Shown: piece after piece, positions 26,650-39,604 of the stretch | How positions within the stretch are numbered: position 1 is the stretch's first letter | How the letters are laid out: each line of letters starts with the position of its first letter | NCBI RefSeq assembly: GCF_024436035.1 | Contig: NZ_JANFNG010000010.1 | Coordinates: 62,001 to 126,000, forward strand | Reading direction: 5' to 3' | DNA length: 64,000 nucleotides | Source: Streptomyces humicola | GTDB taxonomy: Bacteria; Actinomycetota; Actinomycetes; Streptomycetales; Streptomycetaceae | Notes under the pieces: model-generated | The model's database searches: none | What the model saw: only the letters and a program-made list of their open reading frames with translations | Told to the model about the DNA's origin: nothing | Program-made: the position numbers and the translations under genes

Positions 26650-27936
26650 GTGGCACGCATCGGTGACGGCGGCGACCTGCTCAAGTGCTCGTTCTGCGGG
26701 AAGAGCCAGAAGCAGGTGAAGAAGCTCATCGCAGGGCCTGGCGTGTACATCTGCGACGAGTGCATCGACCTTTGCAACGAGATCATCGAGGAGGAGCTGG
26801 CCGAGTCCTCCGAGGTGCGGTGGGAGGACCTGCCGAAGCCGCGCGAGATCTACGAATTCCTCGAGGGGTATGTCGTCGGCCAGGAGCCGGCGAAGAAGGC
26901 CCTCTCCGTCGCCGTCTACAACCACTACAAGCGCGTGCAGGCGGGCGAGAACGGCAGCCGCGGCCACGACGACGGCATCGAGCTCGCCAAGTCCAACATC
27001 CTGCTGCTGGGCCCCACGGGCTCCGGCAAGACGCTTCTGGCGCAGACCCTCGCCCGCATGCTGAACGTCCCCTTCGCCATCGCCGACGCCACCGCGCTCA
27101 CCGAGGCGGGCTACGTGGGCGAGGACGTCGAGAACATCCTGCTCAAGCTGATCCAGGCGGCCGACTACGACGTGAAGAAGGCCGAGACGGGGATCATCTA
27201 CATCGACGAGATCGACAAGGTCGCCCGCAAGAGCGAGAACCCGTCGATCACCCGCGACGTCTCGGGTGAAGGCGTCCAGCAGGCGCTGCTGAAGATCCTG
27301 GAGGGCACCACGGCCTCCGTGCCCCCGCAGGGCGGCCGCAAGCACCCGCACCAGGAGTTCATCCAGATCGACACCACGAATGTGCTGTTCATCGTCGGCG
27401 GGGCCTTCGCGGGTCTGGAGAAGATCATCGAGTCGCGGGCCGGTGCCAAGGGCATCGGCTTCGGCGCGACGATCCGCTCCAAGCGGGACCTGGACTCGGT
27501 CGACCAGTTCGCCGAGATCATGCCGGAGGACCTGGTGAAGTTCGGGATGATCCCGGAGTTCATCGGCCGGCTGCCGGTGATCACCTCCGTCCACAACCTC
27601 GACCGCGAGGCGCTGCTGAAGATCCTCGTGGAGCCGCGCAATGCCCTGGTCAAGCAGTACCAGCGCCTCTTCGAGCTCGACGGTGTCGAGCTCGAATTCG
27701 AGCGGTCGGCGCTCGAAGCCATCGCCGACCAGGCGATCCTGCGCGGCACCGGGGCCCGCGGGCTGCGGGCGATCATGGAAGAGGTGCTGATGTCGGTGAT
27801 GTACGAGGTGCCGTCCCGCAAGGACGTGGCCCGCGTCGTGATCACCGAGGACGTCGTGCACTCCAACGTCAACCCCACGCTGGTCCCGCGCAACCGCGGC
27901 GGCGAGCAGGGCGAGCGCCACGAGAAGAGCGCGTAA
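26650..27936 (+). CDS. clpX: ATP-dependent protease ATP-binding subunit ClpX
   Basis: A 428-residue AAA+ unfoldase feeding ClpP. The N-terminal zinc domain uses Cys13, Cys16, Cys35 and Cys38 (CSFCGK ... CDEC). Walker A is GPTGSGKT at 121-128 (Lys127), and Walker B includes [10 protein letters not shown]. The pore-loop and sensor regions look complete. GTG 26650 follows a GGGGA Shine-Dalgarno. Separated from clpP2 by 151 bp holding an inverted repeat, so it may have its own promoter. Confidence 0.97.
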   Translation: MARIGDGGDLLKCSFCGKSQKQVKKLIAGPGVYICDECIDLCNEIIEEELAESSEVRWEDLPKPREIYEFLEGYVVGQEPAKKALSVAVYNHYKRVQAGENGSRGHDDGIELAKSNILLLGPTGSGKTLLAQTLARMLNVPFAIADATALTEAGYVGEDVENILLKLIQAADYDVKKAETGIIYIDEIDKVARKSENPSITRDVSGEGVQQALLKILEGTTASVPPQGGRKHPHQEFIQIDTTNVLFIVGGAFAGLEKIIESRAGAKGIGFGATIRSKRDLDSVDQFAEIMPEDLVKFGMIPEFIGRLPVITSVHNLDREALLKILVEPRNALVKQYQRLFELDGVELEFERSALEAIADQAILRGTGARGLRAIMEEVLMSVMYEVPSRKDVARVVITEDVVHSNVNPTLVPRNRGGEQGERHEKSA

Positions 27937-27954
27937 GAAGCACTGGAAGCACGA

Positions 27955-27986
27955 AAGGGGCGCCCGGATCCCTCCGGGCGCCCCTT
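27955..27986. terminator. Perfect bidirectional terminator
   Basis: AAGGGGCGCCCGGA and its exact complement form a 14-bp stem with a 4-nt loop, between convergent clpX and the proline-rich membrane protein gene. Confidence 0.92.
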
Positions 27987-28011
27987 AACGCATCCCTACG
28001 CCGTCACACCG

Positions 28012-28914
28012 TCACTTCTTGACGCGGACCTCGCCGCGCAGCTGCGCCGTGGTCTGCGCCCAGTCGGAGACGGACGGCGGCGTCGGCGTGGACGAAGCAG
28101 CACCCAGGTTGTCGGGGTCGATGTAGGGAGTCCACATCACCAACGCGACGGTACTGCCGTCGCCCCACGCGCAGATCGGTGTGGCGCCGAGCCCCATGTC
28201 CTTCGAACCGCACTTCATCACGCTGCCGTCGAAGCCCGAGGGGTGCTCGTCGGTGGTGGACGACAGGCCGACCGCGGAGAGCAGGGTGGAGACCGCCGTG
28301 CCGGGGTCGGAGACATCGCCGTACGCGCCGGCGAGCACCACCTCGTCCGTGCTGTCCTTCCACGCCTGGCTGACCGAGGTGGCGTTCGATATGCCGCGGT
28401 CGTTGCCCGTCTGTGTCCCGCCCATCTGCGACGAGATCTTCGACGACATCGAGGAGTCCTGGGTGTACTTGCCGCCCAGCACGCTGCTCGGTGTGGAGAG
28501 CTTGTAGGTGCCCTGGTCACTGGAGCTGCCGCCCATGAGGGCGAAGGCGAGGCCGCCGCCCGCGACCACCACGACCGCGGCCGCAATGGCGATGATCTTG
28601 CCCGCGTTGCTCTTCTGGACGGGCGGAGGTGGCGGCACCTGCTGACCGCCCCAGCCGGGCTGCTGACCGTACGGCTGCTGGCCGTAGGGGCTCGGGCCCA
28701 GCGGTGGCTGCGGCGGCTGGCCCTGGGGCGGCTGTGCGTACGGGTTCGCACCCTGCGGTGGCTGCGGCGGCTGGCCCTGCGGCGGCTGTGCGTACGGGTT
28801 CGGCTGCTGAGGGGCACCGCCCTGCGGGTAGCCGTGGCCGTAGCCGGGCTGGGGGCCAGGCTGCGGTGGCTGCTGGCCGCCGTAAGGGCTCGGCGGTGAC
28901 TGGTTGAAGCTCAT
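28012..28914 (-). CDS. Proline-rich membrane-anchored protein
   Basis: A 300-residue protein of unknown function. The ATG at 28914 follows GGAGG. Residues 1-100 are a Pro/Gln/Gly/Tyr-rich cytoplasmic tail with tandem repeats of NPYAQPPQGQPPQPP. One transmembrane helix follows (KIIAIAAAVVVVAGGGLAFAL), then an external domain of about 150 residues with a pair of Cys (KCGSKD, ICAWGD) that could form a disulfide. Convergent with clpX, divergent from valS. Confidence 0.75.
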   Translation of the reverse strand: MSFNQSPPSPYGGQQPPQPGPQPGYGHGYPQGGAPQQPNPYAQPPQGQPPQPPQGANPYAQPPQGQPPQPPLGPSPYGQQPYGQQPGWGGQQVPPPPPVQKSNAGKIIAIAAAVVVVAGGGLAFALMGGSSSDQGTYKLSTPSSVLGGKYTQDSSMSSKISSQMGGTQTGNDRGISNATSVSQAWKDSTDEVVLAGAYGDVSDPGTAVSTLLSAVGLSSTTDEHPSGFDGSVMKCGSKDMGLGATPICAWGDGSTVALVMWTPYIDPDNLGAASSTPTPPSVSDWAQTTAQLRGEVRVKK

Positions 28915-29050
28915 AGGGGTGCGTCCTCCCGTTGTTGGCAATGCGGCGCATATCTTTCCGGATCGCATGCCCACGTCAAACGCCGGGTCCTCACTGTTAC
29001 GAGACCAAAGCGGTTCGAAGACCCGGCCGTGCCGCCTCTAGAATTGCGCC

Positions 29051-31684
<2,634 letters not shown>

Positions 31685-31690
31685 GCACGC

Positions 31691-31734
31691 CACGGCGAAG
31701 GCCCGCGCCTCACCCGCGTCGGGCCTTCGCCGTG
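31691..31734 (+). terminator. Terminator after valS
   Basis: CACGGCGAAGGCCCG and its exact complement form a 15-bp stem with a 14-nt loop, 7 bp after the valS stop; the folC start lies only 32 bp beyond. Confidence 0.85.
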
Positions 31735-31765
31735 GCTGTCAGTGCCGCTCCGTAGACTGGTCACC

Positions 31766-33289
31766 GTGAGCGAGCGCCCCCGAAACGATGAACCCGTCCC
31801 CGACGAGCCCGAGGAGTTCGACGAGATCGTCGCGGCCGAGACCGACCGGGATCCCGATCTCGCGGTGATCGAGGCGGGCAGCCGCACCCTGCGCGCGCAG
31901 GCCGCCCCGGCGCCGGGCGACGAGGAGCCGGCCGGGCCCCGCACGCCCGAGGAGGCCCAGGCGCTGCGGGAGGTCGAGGCGGAGCTCGCGACCCGCTGGC
32001 CGGAGACGAAGCTCGACCCGTCGCTCGACCGCATCCGCGCGCTGATGGACATCCTCGGCGAGCCGCAGCGCTCGTACCCGTCGATCCACATCACCGGGAC
32101 CAACGGCAAGACCAGCACCGCTCGCATGATCGAGACGCTGCTGCGCGCCTTCGAGCTGCGCACCGGCCGCTACACCAGCCCGCACGTCCAGTCCGTCACC
32201 GAGCGGATCAGCCTCGACGGCGCACCCGTCTCCGTCGAGCGGTTCGTGGAGACCTACCGGGACATCAAGCCGTACATCGAGATGGTGGACGGTTCGCAGC
32301 CGCACCGCATGTCGTTCTTCGAAGTGCTCACGGCGATGGCGTTCGGGGCGTTCGCGGACGCGCCGGTCGACGTGGCCGTCGTCGAGGTGGGCATGGGCGG
32401 CGTGTGGGACGCGACGAACGTGGTGGACGGCAGCGTCGCGGTCGTCACCCCGGTAGCGCTCGACCACACCGACCGGCTCGGCACCACCCCCGGTGAGATC
32501 GCGGGCGAGAAGGCCGGGATCATCAAGATGGACGCGACGGCCGTGCTCGCCCAGCAGCCGGTGGACGCGGCCCAGGTGCTGCTCAAGCGCGCCGTCGAGG
32601 TGGACGCGACGGTGGCCCGTGAGGGCATGGAGTTCGGTGTCACCGCCCGCGAGGTCGCGGTGGGCGGGCAGATGCTGACGCTGCGCGGCCTGGGCGGGGA
32701 GTACGAGCAGGTCTTCCTGCCGCTGCACGGCGCGCACCAGGCGCACAACGCGGCGGTGGCGCTCGCAGCCGTCGAGGCGTTCTTCGGTGTGGGCTCCACG
32801 AAGGCGGCGCGCCCGCTCGACATCGACACGGTGCGTGGTGCGTTCGCCTCGGTCACCTCGCCCGGCCGTCTCGAAGTCGTACGCCGCAGTCCCACCGTCG
32901 TCCTGGACGCGGCACACAACCCCGCGGGGGCCCAGGCGGCCGCCGGGGCGGTGCAGGAGGCGTTCGGGTTCACCCATCTGGTGGGTGTGATCGGCCCGAG
33001 CTCGGACAAGGACGTGCGCGGGCTCCTCGAAGCCTTCGAGCCGGTCTTCGCGGAGGTCGTGGTGACGCGGAACTCCAGCCACCGTTCGATGGACGTCGAC
33101 GAGCTGGCGGCGGTCGCCGTCGAGGTCTTCGGTACCGAGCGTGTGCAGGTCGAGCCGCGGCTCGACGACGCGCTGGAGGCTGCGATCACGCTCGCCGAAG
33201 AAGAGGGCGAATACGCGGGCGCGGGCGTGCTGGTGGCCGGTTCCGTGATCACCGTCGGAGAGGCCCGGCTGCTGCTGGGCCGGAAGTGA
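31766..33289 (+). CDS. folC: Bifunctional folylpolyglutamate/dihydrofolate synthase
   Basis: A 507-residue Mur-ligase-type enzyme that adds glutamate to folates. The P-loop ITGTNGKTSTARMIE is at about residues 110-125, and TSPHVQSVTERI and DHTDRLG also fit the family. The first ~90 residues are a variable acidic extension. GTG 31766 (VSERPRNDE) is chosen because it fits the end of the preceding terminator better than the earlier start. Followed by DUF4233, its usual neighbour. Confidence 0.95.
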   Translation: MSERPRNDEPVPDEPEEFDEIVAAETDRDPDLAVIEAGSRTLRAQAAPAPGDEEPAGPRTPEEAQALREVEAELATRWPETKLDPSLDRIRALMDILGEPQRSYPSIHITGTNGKTSTARMIETLLRAFELRTGRYTSPHVQSVTERISLDGAPVSVERFVETYRDIKPYIEMVDGSQPHRMSFFEVLTAMAFGAFADAPVDVAVVEVGMGGVWDATNVVDGSVAVVTPVALDHTDRLGTTPGEIAGEKAGIIKMDATAVLAQQPVDAAQVLLKRAVEVDATVAREGMEFGVTAREVAVGGQMLTLRGLGGEYEQVFLPLHGAHQAHNAAVALAAVEAFFGVGSTKAARPLDIDTVRGAFASVTSPGRLEVVRRSPTVVLDAAHNPAGAQAAAGAVQEAFGFTHLVGVIGPSSDKDVRGLLEAFEPVFAEVVVTRNSSHRSMDVDELAAVAVEVFGTERVQVEPRLDDALEAAITLAEEEGEYAGAGVLVAGSVITVGEARLLLGRK

Positions 33290-33307
33290 CTGGAAGGCGG
33301 ACGAGCG

Positions 33308-33688
33308 ATGCGGACGCTGTGTGCGAGCACGCTGATCGGTGAGGCCTTCGTCATCGGTCTCGCGGGGCTGGTCGCGATGAATCTCTCGGGTTATTCGACG
33401 GCCACCGTTTGGACGGTCAGTGGCGTAGCCATGCTGCTGTGCGTGCTGCTCTGCGCGATGGTCAGCCGCCCGGGCGGGGTCGCGATCGGCTGGGCGCTGC
33501 AGATCGGCCTCGTGGCTTCGGGTTTCGTGGTGTCGACAATGTTCTTCCTGGGCGCGGCCTTCGCCGGGCTGTGGTGGGCCGCGGTGCATTACGGTCGAAA
33601 GATCGACGAAGTGAAAGCCATGCATGCGAAAGCCATGCATCCGGCCGATGCGGATGATGCGGCTGAGGCAGCACAGACGCACCCCTGA
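33308..33688 (+). CDS. DUF4233 membrane protein
   Basis: A 126-residue protein with four hydrophobic segments and a short charged C-terminus (DEVKAMHAKAMHPADADDA). DUF4233 genes sit directly after folC across actinobacteria, which suggests a role linked to folate or the membrane, but none is established. 18 bp after folC. Confidence 0.85.
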   Translation: MRTLCASTLIGEAFVIGLAGLVAMNLSGYSTATVWTVSGVAMLLCVLLCAMVSRPGGVAIGWALQIGLVASGFVVSTMFFLGAAFAGLWWAAVHYGRKIDEVKAMHAKAMHPADADDAAEAAQTHP

Positions 33689-33759
33689 TCACCCGCTCAG
33701 CTGCGCCCGATAGGGTCAGCACACTTCGGAATGCATTTGCACGTGGCAAGGAGCCGCCC

Positions 33760-34173
33760 ATGAGCCAGCGCACCCTCGTCCTTCTCAAGCCGGACGCCGT
33801 CCGGCGTGGCCTGGTCGGTGAAATCCTTGGCCGGATCGAGCGCAAGGCCGGCTGGAGCATCGACGCGCTGGAGCTACGGACGCTCGACCGTGCGACGCTG
33901 GAGCAGCACTACGGGGAGCACGTGGGGAAGCCGTTCTACGAGCCGCTCGTGGAGTTCATGGCGTCGGGCCCGACCGTTGCCCTCGTGGTCACGGGGGAAC
34001 GGGTGATCGAAGGTATGCGGGCACTCGCCGGCCCGACCGACCCGATCGCCGCGGCGCCCGGCAGCATTCGCGGTGATTTCGGGACGATTGTCCGGGAGAA
34101 TCTCATTCATGCCTCGGACTCCGAAGCTTCAGCCGAGCGTGAGATCAAATTGTTCTTCCCCGAGCTCGGTTGA
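33760..34173 (+). CDS. ndk: Nucleoside diphosphate kinase
   Basis: A 137-residue enzyme that balances NTP and dNTP pools through a phospho-histidine, His117 in NLIHASDS. The N-terminal RTLVLLKPDAVRRG is the nucleotide-binding start. AAGGAG precedes the ATG. Usual length. Confidence 0.97.
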   Translation: MSQRTLVLLKPDAVRRGLVGEILGRIERKAGWSIDALELRTLDRATLEQHYGEHVGKPFYEPLVEFMASGPTVALVVTGERVIEGMRALAGPTDPIAAAPGSIRGDFGTIVRENLIHASDSEASAEREIKLFFPELG

Positions 34174-34459
34174 GCCCTGCCCGGCGTTGGGCTGAATGTC
34201 CGTCAGGTTGCGACCCGATGACAGCGGCCCCACGATGGCATATGCCTAGGCAGAATGGGAACCAATCGCTCCGACACGACGTCACCATTACAGGGGACGG
34301 CAGTGCGTTCTGCTGACAATGGCCGAGGCGCCCCGCCCGCGGCCCAGCGGTCGCACCTAAGATGAAAGCCTCGCTACGGACCGCTTATCAGCCGTACATA
34401 TCGCACATCCGTCGTCCCAGTCCCCACCGCTCCAGCTCGGGAAGGCCAGACGTATCCTC

Positions 34460-35491
34460 ATGGCGAACAACATGTCGTTCATCGGCCGTGACATGGCTGT
34501 CGACCTCGGCACCGCCAACACGCTGGTGTACGTCAGGGGTCGCGGGATCGTCCTCAACGAGCCGTCGGTCGTCGCCATCAACACCAACACCGGCGGCATC
34601 CTGGCGGTCGGCGCCGAAGCCAAGAAGATGATCGGCCGCACACCTGGCAACATCGTGGCGGTCCGCCCGCTCAAGGACGGCGTGATCGCCGACTTCGAGA
34701 TCACTGAGCGGATGCTCCGCTATTTCATCCTTAAGATCCATAAGCGGCGCTATTTCGCTCGCCCGCGTGTCGTGGTCTGCGTGCCCTCCGGCATCACCGG
34801 CGTCGAGCGGCGTGCCGTGATCGAGGCGTCCACCCAGGCCGGCGCCCGCCAAGTGCACATCATCGAGGAGCCGATGGCGGCGGCGATCGGCGCAGGGCTT
34901 CCGGTGCACGAGGCCACCGGCAACATGGTGGTCGACATCGGCGGCGGCACCACGGAGGTGGCGGTCATCTCGCTGGGCGGCATCGTCACCGCCCAGTCCA
35001 TCCGGGTGGCCGGCGACGAGCTGGACAACGCGATCATTCAGCACATCAAGAAGGAGTACAGCCTGCTGCTCGGCGAGCGCACCGCCGAACAAATCAAGAT
35101 CACGATCGGCTCGGCGCACGACATGGACGGCGACGAACACACCGAGATCCGCGGCCGGGACCTGGTCAGCGGCCTCCCCAAGACGGTCGTCATCTCCGCC
35201 GCCGAAGTCCGCAAGGCCATCGAGGAGCCGCTCAATGCGATCGTCGACGCCGTCAAGACCACCCTTGACAAGTGCCCGCCCGAGCTGTCCGGCGACATCA
35301 TGGACCGCGGCATCGTCCTGACCGGCGGCGGCGCCCAGCTGCGTGGCCTGGACGAACGGCTGCGCAGGGAGACGGGAATGCCCATCCACATCGCCGAGGA
35401 CCCGCTCGATTCCGTCGCTCTGGGCTCCGGAAAGTGCGTCGAGGAATTCGAGGCGCTCCAGCAGGTGCTGGACGCCCAACCCCGCAGGTGA
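34460..35491 (+). CDS. mreB: Rod-shape determining protein MreB
   Basis: A 343-residue actin-like protein that forms filaments under the membrane. In Streptomyces it works in spore wall assembly rather than vegetative growth. Phosphate-binding motifs: [15 protein letters not shown] and [16 protein letters not shown] 34460 gives five residues before MSFIGRD; ATG 34475 is an alternative. First gene of the mre cluster; the 286 bp upstream hold no other gene. Confidence 0.96.
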   Translation: MANNMSFIGRDMAVDLGTANTLVYVRGRGIVLNEPSVVAINTNTGGILAVGAEAKKMIGRTPGNIVAVRPLKDGVIADFEITERMLRYFILKIHKRRYFARPRVVVCVPSGITGVERRAVIEASTQAGARQVHIIEEPMAAAIGAGLPVHEATGNMVVDIGGGTTEVAVISLGGIVTAQSIRVAGDELDNAIIQHIKKEYSLLLGERTAEQIKITIGSAHDMDGDEHTEIRGRDLVSGLPKTVVISAAEVRKAIEEPLNAIVDAVKTTLDKCPPELSGDIMDRGIVLTGGGAQLRGLDERLRRETGMPIHIAEDPLDSVALGSGKCVEEFEALQQVLDAQPRR

Positions 35492-35499
35492 GCTCCTGG

Positions 35500-35540
35500 G
35501 GTCCGCCGCTCGGGTGACCCGTCACCCCGTGCGGCGGACC
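35500..35540 (+). terminator. Terminator-like hairpin between mreB and mreC
   Basis: GGTCCGCCGC (35500-35509) and GCGGCGGACC (35531-35540) form a 10-bp perfect stem followed by GTTTCCC. It could reduce mreCD transcription relative to mreB. Confidence 0.65.
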
Positions 35541-35622
35541 GTTTCCCATCCGGTTACGAGATCGCTGACCGGCCACGGCCCCGAAGGCGGCCGGTCCGAC
35601 GAGGAAGGCACGGCCGCCGCAC

Positions 35623-36678
35623 GTGAGGGACACAAAGGAGAGCCGGCTGCTCTTGGTCCTGCTGGTCGCCATCGCGTTCGCGCTGATCACCGTGGACATC
35701 CGCGGTGGCGACGAATCTCCCCTACAAGGCGTCCGCACGGCGGCCGCCTCGGTATTCGGACCGGTGGAGAACGGCGTCGCCGACGCCGTCAACCCGGTCG
35801 GCAACGCCATAGCGGCGGTACGGGACTCCGCGTCCCGCCACGACCGCATCGCGGCGCTCGAGCACCAGAACGAACTGCTGAAGCAGCAGCTGGGCAGCAG
35901 CACCGTCACCCGCAACCAGGCGACCGAGGTCGACAACCTGCTGCGGATGGCCGGAGCGGGCCAGTACGGGATCAAGGCTGCCCAGGTCATCGCCATAGGA
36001 GCCGCCCAGGGCTTCTCCTGGACGGTCACCATCGACGCCGGATCCAACGACGGCATCCAGCGCGACATGACGGTGATCGACGGTGACGGTCTCGTGGGCC
36101 GCGTCACCACCGTCGGCCCGTCGAGCTCCACCGTGCTCCTTGCCATCGACCCCCAGTTCACCGTGGGCACCCGTATGGAGAACTCCATGGAGCTGGGCTT
36201 CGGCACCGGCCAGGGCGACCGGCCGATCCGCGTCGAGCTGCTCAACGGCCGCGCCAACGTCCACGACGGCGACCGGCTGGTCACCTTCGGCTCGGTGGCG
36301 GACAAACCGTTCGTGCCGGGCGTGCCCGTCGGAAAGGTCGTCAGCATCGAACACGGTGGCGGCGGCCTGATGAAGACAGTCGAGGTGCAGCCGTTCGTCA
36401 ACTTCACCAGCCTCGACATCGTCGGCGTCGTCGTGGTGCCGCCGCGCACCGATCCGCGCGACACCGTCCTGCCGCCGAAGCCGCGGGTCAAGCCCACGCC
36501 GACGGTGACGGTCACGGTGAACCCGTCCGCGTCCGCGTCGGCGTCGGCGAGCGCGAGCGCAGGCGGCGCCTCGCCCAACGACATCCCCGGCGCGAGCAGC
36601 TCCCCGTCCCCGTCGGAGCCGCCGTCCGCGTCACCGTCACCGTCACCGTCCGACACAAGCAACGGCAACGGAGGCTGA
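35623..36678 (+). CDS. mreC: Rod-shape determining protein MreC
   Basis: A 351-residue bitopic protein. One transmembrane helix near residues 8-25, a coiled coil (RIAALEHQNELLKQQLG), then the two beta-barrel external domain. The C-terminal ~75 residues are a Ser/Pro/Ala-rich tail, longer than in most MreC. It bridges MreB and the wall synthases. Starts at GTG 35623. Confidence 0.94.
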   Translation: MRDTKESRLLLVLLVAIAFALITVDIRGGDESPLQGVRTAAASVFGPVENGVADAVNPVGNAIAAVRDSASRHDRIAALEHQNELLKQQLGSSTVTRNQATEVDNLLRMAGAGQYGIKAAQVIAIGAAQGFSWTVTIDAGSNDGIQRDMTVIDGDGLVGRVTTVGPSSSTVLLAIDPQFTVGTRMENSMELGFGTGQGDRPIRVELLNGRANVHDGDRLVTFGSVADKPFVPGVPVGKVVSIEHGGGGLMKTVEVQPFVNFTSLDIVGVVVVPPRTDPRDTVLPPKPRVKPTPTVTVTVNPSASASASASASAGGASPNDIPGASSSPSPSEPPSASPSPSPSDTSNGNGG

Positions 36679-36681
36679 GCG

Positions 36682-37329
36682 ATGCGCGTCAACCGGATCC
36701 TGCTCTCCGTCGCCCTGGTCGTCGTGGCGCTCGTGCTGCAGGTCAGCGTGCTCGCCCGGCTCCATCTGCCGGGCGCCGTGCCCGACCTGATGCTGCTCGT
36801 CGTCCTCGCCCTCGCCATCACCTACGGCCACGTGGGCGGCGCGCTCGTCGGCTTCGGCGCCGGCCTGCTCGCCGACTTCGCCCCGCCTGCCGACCACGCA
36901 GCCGGGCGCTACGCCCTGGTGCTGTGCATCATCGGCTACGCCGCCGGACTGGCCAAGCCCGACATCGGCCAGGTGCGCTCGGCCTCCATGCCGCTGCTCG
37001 TGGTCGGGGCCGCCGCGATCGGCTCCACGCTGCTCTACGCGGGCGTCGGGGCCCTCGTCGGCGACACCGCGGCCCGCCATGTGGGCCTCGGCGAGCTGCT
37101 GTTCACCGCGGTCGTCTACGACCTGCTGCTGGCGCCGTTCACTGTGCCCTGGATCATGGCGCTCGCCCGGAAGGCGGACAACGATCCGGCGGCCAACGAC
37201 GCCGCCGGCGGCCTCGGTGCAGGCCCGTACCGGTGGATCACCCCCGGCACCTCCCGCACCGGCCGGATCTCCCGCACCCGCGTCGGCAGCCAGCGCGCTG
37301 GCCTACTCAAGGGGGGTAGGAAGCTGTGA
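36682..37329 (+). CDS. mreD: Rod-shape determining protein MreD
   Basis: A 215-residue polytopic membrane protein with five to six hydrophobic segments, and a charged C-terminal cytoplasmic tail of about 45 residues (RTGRISRTRVGSQRAG). Starts 3 bp after mreC. Acts in the elongasome-like spore wall complex. Confidence 0.92.
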   Translation: MRVNRILLSVALVVVALVLQVSVLARLHLPGAVPDLMLLVVLALAITYGHVGGALVGFGAGLLADFAPPADHAAGRYALVLCIIGYAAGLAKPDIGQVRSASMPLLVVGAAAIGSTLLYAGVGALVGDTAARHVGLGELLFTAVVYDLLLAPFTVPWIMALARKADNDPAANDAAGGLGAGPYRWITPGTSRTGRISRTRVGSQRAGLLKGGRKL

Positions 37330-37381
37330 CCAACGCCCACCCGTCGCCCGCCGCCACCCTCAAAGGAGGCGCTGCGCGCCA

Positions 37382-39604
37382 ATGACCAACATTCCTGAGA
37401 CCGGCAGGACCCAGCGGGTCACCATCCGGCTCGTCATCATGCAGGTCATCATCGTCTCGATGCTGCTCACCCTCGGCGGGCGGCTGTGGTACCTGCAGAT
37501 CCGCAACGGTGAGCAGTACACCCAGGAAGCCAACAGCAACAACATCCAGCAGGTCGTCGACCCGGCGGTGCGTGGTTCGATACTGGACGACCACGGCGTG
37601 CCCCTCGCCGACAACCAGACCCGGCTCGTCGTCACCGTCAACCGCACCGCCATGATGGGAATGAAGGACGGCGGCAAGGCCGTGCTCACCCGTCTCGCGG
37701 GCATCCTCGGCATGACGTACCAGGACGTCGCCGACAAGGTGCGGCTGTGCGACGCGCAGACCCCCAAGCCGTGCTGGAACGGCTCGCCCTACCAGCCCAT
37801 CCCGGTGACCACCACGGCCACCACCCAGCAGGCGCTGCAGATCATGGAGCGTCGCGAGGCCTTCCCGGGCATCGTGGCGCAGCCGACCGCGGTGCGCCAC
37901 TACGACGGCCCGGACGGCGTCAACGCGGCCCAGGTGCTCGGCTATCTCTCCCCGGTGACCGACCAGGAGATCACCGCCTCGGAGAAGGACGGCAAACCGA
38001 CGCTGCAGCGCACCGACGAGGTGGGCCGTGCGGGCCTGGAGAACACCTACGACGCCCAGCTGCGCGGCACCGACGGTGTCACCCGCTACCAGGTCGACAA
38101 CCTCGGCCGGGTGATCGGCGACGCGGGCGACACCCCAGCCCAGCCCGGCAGCGACGTGGTCACCAGCATCGACGCCAAGGTGCAGGGCATTGTCGAGCAG
38201 CAGCTGAACCAGGCTATGCAGGACGCCCGCCACACCTGGGACACCATCACCAACCAGTACTACAAGGCCGACTCGGGCGCTGCCGTGGTGATGGACGTCC
38301 ACACCGGCCGGATCATCGCCATGGCGAGCGAGCCCACCTACGACCCGAACGAGTGGGTCGGCGGCATCTCCGCCAAGGACTACGCCCAGCTCACCGGCTC
38401 GAGCTCCGACTATCCGCTGCTCAACCGCGCCATCCAGGGCCAGTGGGCCCCGGGTTCCACCTTCAAGGTGGTCTCCACCTCGGCGGCCGTGCAGGCCGGC
38501 TACGACCCGAAGGCCAACGCCTACCCCTGCACGTCGAGCATGAACATCGGCGGCCAGACCTTCAAGAACTTCGAAGGCGAGAGCGCCGGTGACATCAGCC
38601 TGGGCAAGGCGCTGGAGATCTCCTGCGACACCGTCTTCTACGGCCTCGCATACGACCAGTGGCTCAAGGACGGCGGCCTGCACCCGAAGAACCCGAAGGA
38701 CTGGTTCTACAAGACCGCCCACGAGTTCCACCTCGGCCAGAAGACCGGCGTCGACCTGCCGGGCGAGGTCACCGGTCGGGTCCCGGACCGCCAGTGGAAG
38801 ATCGACTACTACAAGGCGATGAAGAACATCTGGTGCGCGCAGGCCAAGAGCAACAATCAGGACTACGTCACCAAGATCGCCCGCGAGGACTGCACCGACG
38901 GCATGGTGATGCGCGCCGGTGACTCCGTCAACTACGCGATCGGCCAGGGAGACACCCTCGTCACCCCGATACAGGAGGCGATGATCTACTCGGCGCTCGC
39001 CAACGGCGGCACGCTCTACCAGCCGACCATCGGCAAGGCGATCGTCAGCGCCGACGGCAAGAACGTCCAGATGATCCAGCCGAAGCCGACCGGCCGGCTG
39101 CCCGACACCTCGTCGACGATCTCGTACATCGACCAGGCGCTGCAGGGCGTGATCACCGAGGGCACGGCGGCGTGGAAGTTCGGCGGCTGGCCGCAGGACA
39201 AGATCCCGCTCCAAGCCAAGACCGGTACCGCGGAGGTCTACGGCAAGCAGACCACCGGTTGGCTCGCCACCTACTCCAAGGACTACGCGGTCATCATGAC
39301 CATCGCCCAGGCGGGTACCGGTTCCGGTTCCACCGGCCAGGCGGTGCGCAACATCTACTCGGCGCTGTACGGCGTCCAGTCGAACGGCTCGATCGACCCG
39401 AAGAAGGCGATCCTTCCGCACCCGCCGCAGGGCCTGCCGAAGATCGGCCCCGACGGCGTGGTGCAGCAGGCATCCTTCACCCACGCGAGTGACTTCGCCT
39501 ACCCCAGTGACCCGGAGTCCGCCGTCGGCGGCGTCGTCGTCCTGGCCGCGCTGCCCCCGGACCGCAACGAGAAGCTGCTGCTCGGCCGGAGGTACCAGAC
39601 ATGA
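37382..39604 (+). CDS. mrdA: Penicillin-binding protein 2
   Basis: A 740-residue class B transpeptidase that crosslinks peptidoglycan with RodA. One N-terminal transmembrane segment (LVIMQVIIVSMLLTLGG), pedestal domain, then the transpeptidase: Ser359-Thr-Phe-Lys362 (APGSTFKVV), Ser515-Val-Asn (DSVNYAIGQG) and Lys613-Thr-Gly (KTGTAEV). ATG 37382 follows AAAGGAGG, so longer upstream frames are not used. The stop overlaps the rodA start (ATGA). Confidence 0.96.
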   Translation: MTNIPETGRTQRVTIRLVIMQVIIVSMLLTLGGRLWYLQIRNGEQYTQEANSNNIQQVVDPAVRGSILDDHGVPLADNQTRLVVTVNRTAMMGMKDGGKAVLTRLAGILGMTYQDVADKVRLCDAQTPKPCWNGSPYQPIPVTTTATTQQALQIMERREAFPGIVAQPTAVRHYDGPDGVNAAQVLGYLSPVTDQEITASEKDGKPTLQRTDEVGRAGLENTYDAQLRGTDGVTRYQVDNLGRVIGDAGDTPAQPGSDVVTSIDAKVQGIVEQQLNQAMQDARHTWDTITNQYYKADSGAAVVMDVHTGRIIAMASEPTYDPNEWVGGISAKDYAQLTGSSSDYPLLNRAIQGQWAPGSTFKVVSTSAAVQAGYDPKANAYPCTSSMNIGGQTFKNFEGESAGDISLGKALEISCDTVFYGLAYDQWLKDGGLHPKNPKDWFYKTAHEFHLGQKTGVDLPGEVTGRVPDRQWKIDYYKAMKNIWCAQAKSNNQDYVTKIAREDCTDGMVMRAGDSVNYAIGQGDTLVTPIQEAMIYSALANGGTLYQPTIGKAIVSADGKNVQMIQPKPTGRLPDTSSTISYIDQALQGVITEGTAAWKFGGWPQDKIPLQAKTGTAEVYGKQTTGWLATYSKDYAVIMTIAQAGTGSGSTGQAVRNIYSALYGVQSNGSIDPKKAILPHPPQGLPKIGPDGVVQQASFTHASDFAYPSDPESAVGGVVVLAALPPDRNEKLLLGRRYQT

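Noticed and set aside
28915-29050. T-box riboswitch before valS
   Set aside because: Only 136 bp separate the divergent starts and no T-box sequence or specifier stem is visible.
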